DNA from: Clostridia bacterium
GTDB lineage: Bacteria; Bacillota; Clostridia; Oscillospirales; Acutalibacteraceae
Length of the DNA stretch: 12,278 nt
Reading direction: 5' to 3'
Assembly (NCBI GenBank): GCA_017480265.1
Contig: JAFVAZ010000010.1
Coordinates: 1-12,278, forward strand
The notes beneath the pieces are model-generated. The model had not been told where the DNA came from and searched no databases. It saw nothing but the letters and a program-made list of their open reading frames with translations. This document shows, piece by piece, positions 6,695 through 12,278 of the stretch (within the stretch, counting starts at the first letter, position 1; every line of letters starts with the position of its first letter). The position numbers and the translations under genes were made by a program.

Positions 6695-7282
6695 ATGTTA
6701 AACTATATCTGGGGAATTATGATAATAATCAGCATATTGTGCGCCAGTATTACCGGAAGGATAGAAAACGTATCTAATGCCATTTTTTCCGGAGCTGAAA
6801 ATGCAGTCAAATTCATTATCTCTATAACCGGCATGATGGCACTGTGGACAGGATTGATTAAAATTGCAGAAGAATCAGGATTAACTAATATAATTGCAAA
6901 AATTTTATCCCCCGTAACGAAAAAGCTCTTCCCGGAATTTTCATCCGACTCAAAAGAAGTCAAAATGATTTGCATGAATATAACTGCAAATCTTTTGGGA
7001 CTTGGCAATGCTGCCACTCCTTTTGGGATCTCTGCTATGCAGCAAATGAACAAAAAGAACCCCCATAAAAACATAGCAACAAATAGCATGATAATATTTA
7101 TAATTTTAAACACTGCTTCTATACAGCTAGTTCCGACGATGATAGCTACCTTAAGGCAGAGCTACGGTTCCAGATATCCATTTGACATAATATTTGCCAT
7201 TTGGCTGACTTCTATCTTGTCGTTAGTCATAGGAATCTTTACGGCTAAATTTTTAGAAAAAAGAGGAAAACAAATTGAATAG
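6695..7282 (+). CDS. spmA: spore maturation protein SpmA
   Basis: An integral membrane protein of 195 aa, essentially the usual SpmA length (about 196). With SpmB it is needed for proper dehydration of the spore core and heat resistance. It contains a nucleoside-recognition ('Gate') domain. The diagnostic segments are AIFSGAENAVKFIISITGMMALW (residues about 29-51), ANLLGLGNAATPFGISAM (about 98-115) and the MIIFIILNTASIQLVP stretch. About four to five membrane segments are visible. The start ATG follows GGAGG by 4 nt. Its end overlaps spmB by 8 nt, so the two are translationally coupled. It identifies the organism as a probable endospore former. Confidence 0.95.
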   Translation: MLNYIWGIMIIISILCASITGRIENVSNAIFSGAENAVKFIISITGMMALWTGLIKIAEESGLTNIIAKILSPVTKKLFPEFSSDSKEVKMICMNITANLLGLGNAATPFGISAMQQMNKKNPHKNIATNSMIIFIILNTASIQLVPTMIATLRQSYGSRYPFDIIFAIWLTSILSLVIGIFTAKFLEKRGKQIE

Positions 7283-7802
7283 CATCAGCTTTTACATAGT
7301 CCCATGCATGATGGTAATAATAATCACGTTTGGTATAGCCAAAAAAATAGACGTCTTTGATTCATTCATAAGTGGAGCGAAGGAAGGAGTCCATTCTACT
7401 TTTTCCATTGTCCCTTCTATCATAGGCTTGATAACTGCAGTATCTATGCTCAAAGCGTCCGGTTTTTTAGATATATTTTCATCATTTTTAAGCTTATTAT
7501 TTAAGCATTTAGGTATCCCTACCCCTATAATCCCATTGATGATATTAAGACCCATTTCCGGCAGTGGATCCCTCGCATTACTGGATTCTATACTATCTAA
7601 CTTTGGTCCGGATAGTTTTGCGGGCAGAGTGGCTTCTGTTTTGATGGGGTCTACAGAGACCACATTTTACGCCGTTACAGTATATCTCGGATCTGTAAAC
7701 ATTAAAAATTCTAGGCATGCCATTCCAGCTGCACTGCTTGCTGATCTTTCTAGCTTTATTCTATCTTGTATTTTCGTAAGAATGCTATTTTATGGTACCT
7801 GA
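7275..7802 (+). CDS. spmB: spore maturation protein SpmB
   Basis: Partner of SpmA; 175 aa, close to the usual ~178. The Gate-domain motifs are FDSFISGAKEGV (residues about 28-39), ILRPISGSGSLALL (about 90-103) and the strongly conserved VLMGSTETTFYAVTVYLGS (about 121-139), spread over five hydrophobic segments. The start is TTG 7275, seven nt after AGAGGA (7262-7267) inside the end of spmA. No other start fits the family N-terminus. No clear terminator follows in the 85 bp before the convergent folK end. Confidence 0.95.
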   Translation: MNSISFYIVPCMMVIIITFGIAKKIDVFDSFISGAKEGVHSTFSIVPSIIGLITAVSMLKASGFLDIFSSFLSLLFKHLGIPTPIIPLMILRPISGSGSLALLDSILSNFGPDSFAGRVASVLMGSTETTFYAVTVYLGSVNIKNSRHAIPAALLADLSSFILSCIFVRMLFYGT

Positions 7803-7887
7803 TACTAAAAGGCAGGCAACAGCAAAGAGAAATAAAATAGCGATTAAAAATTTTGTAACTAAATTTAATGCATTTTCTAAGTTAACC

Positions 7888-8385
7888 CTATAAAGAAGTT
7901 TTTATTACTCTTTTTATCCCAGAAACATCTAAATTTCTCAAATAGGATTCAATTTTTTCTCGCAAAGGATCTGTATTGCTTAGAATATCCAAGATAGGTA
8001 GCAAAACGAAAGGTCTATCTTTAGCTCTGGGGTGGGGCAAAGTTAAATTCTTATCATCACACTTTTCGCCCTGATAATAAATCAGATCTATATCTATAAT
8101 TTTTGATGCATTTTTAAAAGGCCGTTTTCTGCCCATTGCAGCCTCCACCCCTAAGCAGGCGCCTAATAGAATAAATGGGGATAAATTCGTCTGTATAAGT
8201 ATACAGCAATTGTAGTAATTATTCTGCTTATCAGGAACTTCGAAGGGTTCTGTTTCGTAAATTTGAGAAACTTTGCAAATTTTTAAATCTGGTACATTTT
8301 TTAAGAAACTAATAGCATTTTTCAAGTTGTTTAATCTATCATTTAAATTTAAATTTGAACCTAAAGCCAGGATCGCTTTTTTCAA
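7888..8385 (-). CDS. folK: HPPK, 2-amino-4-hydroxy-6-hydroxymethyldihydropteridine diphosphokinase
   Basis: Transfers pyrophosphate from ATP to 6-hydroxymethyl-7,8-dihydropterin, the step before dihydropteroate synthase. 165 aa, standard size. Motifs in order: ALGSNL at residues 6-11, YETEPFE near 43-49, the NxY..C pterin-side segment, GRKRPFKNASKIIDIDLI with the two Mg-binding aspartates (DID), and LPHPRAKDRPFVLLP. The basic residue that is usually Arg before IDxD is Lys here. The start is TTG 8383-8385 with SD AGAGGTGA 6 nt upstream. It is the last gene of the fol cluster, 36 bp after folB. I see no clear terminator behind it. Confidence 0.95.
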   Translation of the reverse strand: MKKAILALGSNLNLNDRLNNLKNAISFLKNVPDLKICKVSQIYETEPFEVPDKQNNYYNCCILIQTNLSPFILLGACLGVEAAMGRKRPFKNASKIIDIDLIYYQGEKCDDKNLTLPHPRAKDRPFVLLPILDILSNTDPLREKIESYLRNLDVSGIKRVIKTSL

Positions 8386-8421
8386 AATACGTCACCTCTA
8401 ACCTAAAAGAGTATGGGAAAT

Positions 8422-8784
8422 CTACCTGCAGCGAGTAACTTCTACGGCTACATAATCGAATACCGCTTCCATTGGTGCCATTGGTTTCTTTACACAGATA
8501 GTTAAAGAATTTATCAGACTATATTCCTTCAAGAGCGCAGTTGCTATCTCTTGAGATAATTTTTCAAGCAGATTAAAATTTTTACTATTGACTATTTTGG
8601 TTATCGTCTTTACAACACTGGAATAGTTTACGGTATCTGTCAAATTATCGCTGTTGCAAGGTTTTGATAAATCTTTAAAATTTAGTGTAGCGTCAATTGA
8701 AAAAATTTGTCCTTTTTGTTTTTCAGACTCGTTTACTCCGTGATATGCATATATCTTTAAATCTTTAATAATGATTTTATCCAT
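8422..8784 (-). CDS. folB: dihydroneopterin aldolase
   Basis: Cleaves 7,8-dihydroneopterin to 6-hydroxymethyl-7,8-dihydropterin and glycolaldehyde. 120 aa, the normal subunit size for this ring-forming enzyme. The N-terminal DKIIIKDLKIYAYHGVNESE carries the YHGV and catalytic-region Glu. VNYSSVV and NLLEKLSQEIA follow, then the conserved KPMAPM near residue 99-104 with the catalytic Lys. The start ATG has AGGAG 10 nt upstream. It lies 32 bp after folP and 36 bp before folK on the same strand, fitting one transcript. Confidence 0.95.
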   Translation of the reverse strand: MDKIIIKDLKIYAYHGVNESEKQKGQIFSIDATLNFKDLSKPCNSDNLTDTVNYSSVVKTITKIVNSKNFNLLEKLSQEIATALLKEYSLINSLTICVKKPMAPMEAVFDYVAVEVTRCR

Positions 8785-8816
8785 AAAGTGTGTACTCCTT
8801 TTTAGTGAATTTTAAA

Positions 8817-9632
8817 TTAAAAGTGTTTTTGCTTCAAGATAGAATCTGTTGTCTTCATAGCTAAGATAGTTTCTTCTACGTTGTGGACGCGCACTATATT
8901 GGCGCCGTTGATGGCAGAAATAACGTTAGCAGCGATGGTCCCGTAGATCCTATCGTTTATATTTTTTGCGCCAGAAGAATTTTTGATTACTCTTTTGTTA
9001 GATACTCCCATAAGGCAAAAATTCTTTTTTGCTATATCTGCGATGTATTTTCCTGAATTTTTAATCAAATATAGGTCCTCTTCGTAGCTTTTGCCAAATC
9101 CAATACCGGGATCAAAACAAAACCTATCTGGATCTAGTTTATATGCAGATATTTTTTCTAAATTTGCTTTCAGAAAACTTCCAAAGCTTTTGGCAGAACC
9201 ACTGTGCATGAGTATGCAGCCGCAAGATGTATTTTGGGCAATATCCCACATGTTTTCATCTTTGAAGCCATGTATATCGTTTACGATACTGGCGCCGTAG
9301 CTTAAAGCGACCTTAGCTACTTCCGGATAATATGTATCGATAGAAGTGGGGATTTTTATTTTACCTTTAAGTTTTTCAAAAACCGGGAGAAGCCTTCTTA
9401 ATTCTTCATCCTTACTTACTTCGCTATAACCTGGCCTTGTAGATTGCCCGCCGATATCAATGATGTCCACTCCGGCAGCTTGCATTTCTATGGCTCTTTT
9501 TAAGGCAGTGTCAGGGTTCAGATATCTACTATCTTGCACAAAAGAGTCCGGCGTTATGTTTAAAATCCCCATTATGTAAGTTTTTTTATCTGATGAAAAT
9601 TTAAAATCTCCAGCGTGAAAATTCTTCCCCAA
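8817..9632 (-). CDS. folP: dihydropteroate synthase, shortened loop form
   Basis: Joins 4-aminobenzoate to hydroxymethyldihydropterin diphosphate, the sulfonamide target step. 271 aa. Conserved TIM-barrel motifs are GILNITPDSF (22-31), GGQSTRPG (61-68, usually GGESTRPG), SIDT (97-100), VNDI (117-120), DPGIGFGK (174-181), and RVHNV (248-252) with the phosphate-binding Arg/His pair. Differences from the usual sequence: LMH is followed by SGSAKSF rather than the MxGxP-type loop; MH to DPG is only about 31 residues, against about 46 in the E. coli enzyme; and the usual SRKS is SNKR (211-214), which keeps the Lys. The start is TTG 9630-9632, eight nt after AAGGAGGT. It is preceded by a three-hairpin element. 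Probably active, but the divergence deserves a look. Confidence 0.93.
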   Translation of the reverse strand: MGKNFHAGDFKFSSDKKTYIMGILNITPDSFVQDSRYLNPDTALKRAIEMQAAGVDIIDIGGQSTRPGYSEVSKDEELRRLLPVFEKLKGKIKIPTSIDTYYPEVAKVALSYGASIVNDIHGFKDENMWDIAQNTSCGCILMHSGSAKSFGSFLKANLEKISAYKLDPDRFCFDPGIGFGKSYEEDLYLIKNSGKYIADIAKKNFCLMGVSNKRVIKNSSGAKNINDRIYGTIAANVISAINGANIVRVHNVEETILAMKTTDSILKQKHF

Positions 9633-9658
9633 ATTAAATTACCTCCTTCCGCTGTATT

Positions 9659-9742
9659 GAGCAAGTCGCGCAACCCTTTAGGGTTGCAAAAATCTAAATA
9701 AAGGTTTAGATTTTTAAGTGCTTTGCACTTGTACCTTGCCTC
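9659..9742 (-). repeat. second three-hairpin element, between folE and folP
   Basis: Three hairpins abut with no spacer: GCAACCC/GGGTTGC, 7 bp with a 4-nt loop (9670-9687); AAAAATCTAAA/TTTAGATTTTT, 11 bp with a 6-nt loop (9688-9715); and AAGTGC/GCACTT, 6 bp with a 3-nt loop (9716-9730). An outer stem GAGCAAG (9659-9665) pairs with CTTGCCTC (9735-9742) over 7 bp with one bulged base. The architecture is the same as at 2594-2688, although the stem sequences differ. Both contain GCAACC and GGGTTGC. On the transcript it ends about 10 nt before the folP SD, and AAGGAGG also occurs at its entry side (9739-9745). This leaves the 130-bp folE-folP gap without a gene. Confidence 0.7.
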
Positions 9743-9761
9743 CTTATCAGCCGACAAATGG

Positions 9762-10325
9762 CTATTTTAAAAGGCACAAAGCCTGCTGCAAAAGTTCTTC
9801 TTTTTCTCGAAAAATCCCCTTAATCTGCATGGTTTCGGTCTTGCTTCCAAAAGATTTTGCCCCCCTCATGGTAACGCACAGATGAGTAGCTTGTACTAGT
9901 ACTACAATGCCTTTTGCATCTATTTTATCATATAAAAAATTTGCGATCTGTGCAGTTAATTTTTCTTGGATCTGTAGCTGTTTAGAAAAAACACCAACTA
10001 CCCGTGCAAATTTTGAAAGCCCGAGTATTTTCTTGTTTTTGGGGATATAAGCGATGTGTACTTCTCCAAAGAAAGGCATCAAGTGATGTTCGCACATAGA
10101 GTAAAATGGGATATTCTTCACTGTTACGATTCCTTCAGATACTTCTGCTTCTTCAAATATTTTTATGACGCCTTCAGGGTCTTGACTATATCCTGCAAAT
10201 ATCTCCGCAAACATATCGGCAACTCGGCTTGGAGTATCGATAAGTCCTTGCCTTTGAGGATCCTCTCCTATTGCTTTCAGTACTTCACATATAGCACTTT
10301 CTATCCTTCTTTTGTCAATTGCCAT
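9762..10325 (-). CDS. folE: GTP cyclohydrolase I
   Basis: Converts GTP to 7,8-dihydroneopterin triphosphate, the first step of folate synthesis. 187 aa, usual for the bacterial FolE1 type. Motifs: QGLIDTPSRVADMF (26-39), the zinc-site MCEHHLMPFFG (77-87, C78 and H81), GLSKFARVV (102-110), QLQIQEKLTAQIA (116-128), and HLCVTMRG (148-155, third zinc ligand C150). The start ATG has GGGAG 7 nt upstream and lies within the last codons of the upstream acetyltransferase gene (11-bp overlap), so translation of the two is probably coupled. No gene for removal of the triphosphate is visible in the cluster. Confidence 0.96.
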   Translation of the reverse strand: MAIDKRRIESAICEVLKAIGEDPQRQGLIDTPSRVADMFAEIFAGYSQDPEGVIKIFEEAEVSEGIVTVKNIPFYSMCEHHLMPFFGEVHIAYIPKNKKILGLSKFARVVGVFSKQLQIQEKLTAQIANFLYDKIDAKGIVVLVQATHLCVTMRGAKSFGSKTETMQIKGIFREKEELLQQALCLLK

Positions 10326-10983
10326 TTAATTGCTCCCTTTTATTATTTTTTAGCATTTCCCTTAAATTTTTCTTTACCTTTGGCAAATCACTATCATTCA
10401 AAAGCGGAATCATATTTTGGATCTCTTCTATACTCATATCCCACCACTTTAGATCTTCCAGAATACCTATCAATTCTTCGTCAAATCTTTTACGAATAAG
10501 CCTTGCCGGATTTCCTACAACGATAGCATAAGGGGGCACATCGCTAGCTACAGTGCTGTTCGCCCCAATAATAGCTCCATCTCCGATCTTCACGCCCGGC
10601 AAAATAGTCACATTTTGTCCTATCCATACGTCGTTGCCTACTATAGTGTCGCCTTTTAAAGGCATCTCACTTAAAGGTGGCGGACTTTGCTCCCATTTTT
10701 CAAATATATAAAATGGAAAAGTTGTAACGGAATTCATTTTATGATTCGCACCGTTCATTATAAAATTAACTCCCGCGCCGATCTGACAAAATTTGCCTAT
10801 AATCAACTTATCTCCATTGAAATCGTAGTGATGCGTAACGTGCTCTTCGAAATTTACATCGCTGAAATAAGAGAATTCACCAACTTGTATATTAGGCTTT
10901 TTTATCGTAGGCTTTATGTACGTCACGGTTTTTATATTTGGTATAGGGAAAATAACATTGGGATCAGGTAAACTTTTTTTCAT
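10315..10983 (-). CDS. Vat-type xenobiotic O-acetyltransferase
   Basis: 222 aa, close to Vat streptogramin A acetyltransferases (about 210-220). Sequence in common with that family: IKPTIKKPNIQVGEFSY (23-39), DVNFEEHVTHHYDF (42-55), GDKLIIGKFC (57-66), FIMNGANHKM (74-83) with the catalytic His at 81, and GDTIVGNDVWIG. The left-handed beta-helix hexapeptides VKIGDGAIIGANSTV and VGNPARLIRKRF follow, with a helical C-terminus containing WWDMSIEEI. The enzyme transfers acetyl from acetyl-CoA to a hydroxyl; related members act on streptogramin A or chloramphenicol. The substrate here cannot be told. The start is ATG 10981-10983, eight nt after GGAGG. A longer frame begins five codons earlier, but its ATG is part of that SD. 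It overlaps folE by 11 bp and follows the Nudix gene by 77 bp. Confidence 0.88.
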   Translation of the reverse strand: MKKSLPDPNVIFPIPNIKTVTYIKPTIKKPNIQVGEFSYFSDVNFEEHVTHHYDFNGDKLIIGKFCQIGAGVNFIMNGANHKMNSVTTFPFYIFEKWEQSPPPLSEMPLKGDTIVGNDVWIGQNVTILPGVKIGDGAIIGANSTVASDVPPYAIVVGNPARLIRKRFDEELIGILEDLKWWDMSIEEIQNMIPLLNDSDLPKVKKNLREMLKNNKREQLNGN

Positions 10984-11060
10984 TATATATTCCTCCATTT
11001 TGTTTTAGTTAGACAAGGAATATTTTGCGCATATGAAGACACCACCTTTATGCTGTGATT

Positions 11061-11567
11061 TTAAATATTTGCGACCTTATCAAAAAAATAATAAAGAGAA
11101 GGAACTAATCTTCCACTTTCATATAAATCTCTTATCTCTTGTACGTACAACCACTTACTCTGCAGTACTTCATCTGTAGTAGCTTCTTCAAGTGGAATTT
11201 TTCCATTATATTTAAAAAGCCAAACATCTAGAATATCGTTAAATATTTCTCCAGATTCAATTTTTCTAATTTTTGAAAAAACTAACTTCCCTTCAATGTT
11301 TGATAAATTAACTCCGACTTCTTCCATAACCTCACGCTTAGCGCCCTGCAAGCTATTTTCACTCTTTAGTATAGAACCTCCCACACATTCCCACATTAAC
11401 GGATTTGTGGGTCTAGTGAAGTTTCTTTGAGAGATTAAATATTTTCCATCTTCATTTTTTATCCAAACATGAACAACAAGGTGAAATGCATTATCAGGTA
11501 GTTTTTCGTCACTGATATGCTCACCTATAATCTCTCTATTTTCATTGTATAAATCCCAAATCTCCAT
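11061..11567 (-). CDS. Nudix hydrolase
   Basis: 168 aa. A complete Nudix box lies at residues 64-86 (G-x5-E-x7-REVMEEVGV), fitting GX5EX7REUXEEXGU exactly, so it should cleave a nucleoside-diphosphate-linked substrate. The N-terminus MEIWDLYNENREIIGEH and HLVVHVWI are typical of the small-molecule Nudix/IDI-like subgroup; the substrate cannot be read from sequence. The start is ATG 11565-11567 behind GGGGTGG. The reading frame is open for 24 more codons up to 11639. That part encodes a hydrophobic stretch unlike the family, and it overlaps a likely promoter, so I exclude it. It is the first gene of the minus-strand run leading to vat-like, folE, folP, folB and folK, with no terminator in between. 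Confidence 0.88.
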   Translation of the reverse strand: MEIWDLYNENREIIGEHISDEKLPDNAFHLVVHVWIKNEDGKYLISQRNFTRPTNPLMWECVGGSILKSENSLQGAKREVMEEVGVNLSNIEGKLVFSKIRKIESGEIFNDILDVWLFKYNGKIPLEEATTDEVLQSKWLYVQEIRDLYESGRLVPSLYYFFDKVANI

Positions 11568-11592
11568 AATGCCACCCCAAAAAAAACTAATA

Positions 11593-11601
11593 AGTATAAC
11601 A
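11593..11601 (-). promoter_or_regulatory. possible extended -10 promoter of the Nudix-fol gene run
   Basis: On the minus strand TGT-TATACT (11593-11601) forms an extended -10 without a good -35. It lies between the tRNA terminator and the Nudix start and gives a leader of about 20 nt. This is the only promoter-like site seen ahead of the folate genes. Confidence 0.3.
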
Positions 11602-11680
11602 AATGTACAGACAAAAAATTTAAATGCATAATTTCCCATAAGAGTGTATTACATAAAAGTTTGCATTTTTATCTTAACAA

Positions 11681-11704
11681 TGGAAAAGCACCCGATAGGG
11701 CGCC
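11681..11704 (-). terminator. terminator of the tRNA transcript
   Basis: On the minus strand GCGCCC / GGGTGC (6 bp, one G-U pair, loop TATC) is followed by TTTT. It lies just past the CCA end of tRNA-Tyr and separates the tRNAs from the Nudix gene. Confidence 0.75.
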
Positions 11705-11709
11705 TTGTT

Positions 11710-11794
11710 TGGTGGGAGATGGTGGATTCGAACCACCGAAGTCATAGACAACAGATTTACAGTCTGCCCCATTTGGCCGCTCTGGAAATCTCCC
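11710..11794 (-). tRNA. tRNA-Tyr (anticodon GUA)
   Basis: 85 nt with encoded CCA. The acceptor stem is GGGAGAT / ATCTCCC plus discriminator A. The anticodon arm CAGACTGTAAATCTG presents GTA. A long variable arm follows, as expected for bacterial tRNA-Tyr, then the T-arm GGTGGTTCGAATCCACC. It lies 35 nt downstream of tRNA-Thr and probably shares its transcript. Confidence 0.96.
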
Positions 11795-11829
11795 ATAAAG
11801 TCTCTTGAGATTAATTGTATATCTCCTAC

Positions 11830-11905
11830 TGGAGCTGGTGGACGGACTTGAACCCCCGACCTGCTGATTACAAATCAGCTGCTCTACCAACTGAGCTACA
11901 CCAGC
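11830..11905 (-). tRNA. tRNA-Thr (anticodon UGU)
   Basis: 76 nt with encoded CCA. The acceptor is GCTGGTG / CACCAGC with discriminator T. The D-arm region is TAGCTCAGTTGGTAGAGC, the anticodon arm GCTGATTTGTAATCAGC presents TGT, and the T-arm has GGTTCAAGTCC. First gene of the two-tRNA unit. Confidence 0.95.
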
Positions 11906-11913
11906 GAACAAAA

Positions 11914-12278
11914 TCAATGCTTAATAAATATATCATGCGAGATAAATTTTGTCAATACATTTTTTGTCATCTTTTTTGCCCAATTCATCTTTATCATATC
12001 TTGTGTAATGAAGTAGTAGTAGTTAATGTCCCTCTCCAAAAACAATATGATACACTGTAAGGCAAAGCTAAAAGCGAATATATGAGATAGATTTACGATA
12101 TAAAAAAGAAGAACAGAGTCAGAGATCATACTTAAACTTTTGGATGAACAATAGGTTTTTCGAGTAAACCGAGCCAAATAATATCGTAATAATCTGTTCA
12201 TTCTTTCAACAGTGTAAGTATGAGCTTTGCCGATCAACCTTTTATTTGGATCGATCAAATTATATGTTTCCCAATTAT
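11914..12278 (-). CDS. IS1-family transposase, C-terminal fragment (cut by right edge, 3' end abnormal)
   Basis: The frame is open from the window edge. Residues decoded from about 12250 down to 12100 match the IS1 InsB C-terminus. GKAHTYTVERMNRLLRYYLA carries the catalytic Glu of the DDE triad (VER). It is followed by RFTRKTYCSSKSLSMISDSV, comparable to the GRKS..FSKS..L region of IS1. IS1 proteins end about 15 residues after that point. Here the frame continues for roughly 60 further residues, unlike the family, and stops at 11914, inside the spacer before tRNA-Thr. The real element therefore probably ends near 12070, with its stop codon lost or shifted. I see no clear terminal inverted repeat. 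The Asp residues of the triad and the other end of the element are outside the window. Confidence 0.7.
   Translation of the reverse strand, partial: NWETYNLIDPNKRLIGKAHTYTVERMNRLLRYYLARFTRKTYCSSKSLSMISDSVLLFYIVNLSHIFAFSFALQCIILFLERDINYYYFITQDMIKMNWAKKMTKNVLTKFISHDIFIKH
11927..11955 (-). promoter_or_regulatory. promoter of the tRNA-Thr/tRNA-Tyr unit
   Basis: On the minus strand: -35 TTGACA (11950-11955), exactly 17 nt, -10 TATATT (11927-11932). The -10 is 21 bp before the tRNA-Thr 5' end. The site lies inside the trailing frame of the transposase fragment. Confidence 0.85.

Noticed and set aside
7803..7887. Terminator between convergent spmB and folK
   Set aside because: No stem with a T-tract could be found in this 85-bp gap on either strand.
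7792..7893. 33-codon plus-strand frame after spmB encoding a basic peptide
   Set aside because: It starts inside spmB with no usable SD and fills the short gap to folK. Composition alone (many Lys/Arg) is not enough to call a gene.
9572..9757. 61-codon minus-strand frame in the folE-folP gap starting TTG at 9757
   Set aside because: It reads through the hairpin arms and into folP in another frame. The AAGGAGG at 9739-9745 lies inside it rather than before it.
9633..9760. Tetrahydrofolate riboswitch ahead of folP
   Set aside because: The structure is three simple stacked hairpins without the conserved THF-riboswitch core, and it lies inside the operon.
10984..10998. Five-codon N-terminal extension of the Vat-type protein
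   Set aside because: The upstream ATG is part of the ATGGAGG sequence that acts as the SD for the ATG at 10981-10983.
11568..11639. 24-residue hydrophobic N-terminal extension of the Nudix protein
   Set aside because: It has no family similarity, overlaps a likely -10 region, and the ATG at 11565-11567 matches the family N-terminus and has an SD-like GGGGTGG.
11669..11917. 82-codon minus-strand frame reading GVAQLVEQLICNQQVGGSSP
   Set aside because: It is the conceptual translation of the tRNA-Thr and tRNA-Tyr genes, a well-known annotation artefact.

Overview
The window looks like chromosomal DNA from a low-GC, endospore-forming Firmicute of the Clostridia type. Three things support this: an AT-rich sequence with strong Shine-Dalgarno (SD) sites and frequent TTG/GTG starts; the sporulation pair spmA-spmB; and the 5' end of a bacterial 16S rRNA gene with a Firmicutes-style leader. 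I cannot name a genus from what is visible.

Layout, left to right. 1-251 is the 5' end of a 16S rRNA gene on the minus strand, read from two well-formed tandem promoters (P2 at 447-476, P1 at 706-734). Divergent from it is a plus-strand pair: fakA (fatty-acid kinase/DAK-domain protein, start corrected to TTG 922, promoter 811-839) and recG (helicase, probably with a non-ATG/GTG/TTG start near 2734). They are separated by a 95-nt element that folds as three hairpins inside an 11-bp closing stem. A bidirectional terminator (4808-4843) separates recG from a convergent minus-strand gene for a Nif11-like, double-glycine RiPP precursor with a Thr-rich, Cys-free core. Upstream of it on the same strand are bioY (biotin transporter S component) and an AbrB-type regulator with a C-terminal four-cysteine site. 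The AbrB gene is divergent from spmA-spmB.

From 7888 to 11567 all genes lie on the minus strand. In transcription order they are a Nudix hydrolase, a Vat-type xenobiotic O-acetyltransferase overlapping the next gene, then folE, folP, folB and folK. The four fol genes cover the route from GTP to dihydropteroate, except for removal of the triphosphate. A second three-hairpin element sits between folE and folP, just before the folP SD. Upstream of the Nudix gene are tRNA-Thr(UGU) and tRNA-Tyr(GUA) with their own promoter and terminator. At the right edge is the C-terminal part of an IS1-type transposase whose frame runs on through the tRNA promoter.

The items most worth following are the orphan RiPP-like precursor, the two three-hairpin intergenic elements that share an architecture, the unusual recG start, the acetyltransferase coupled to folate genes, and a dihydropteroate synthase with a shortened loop.
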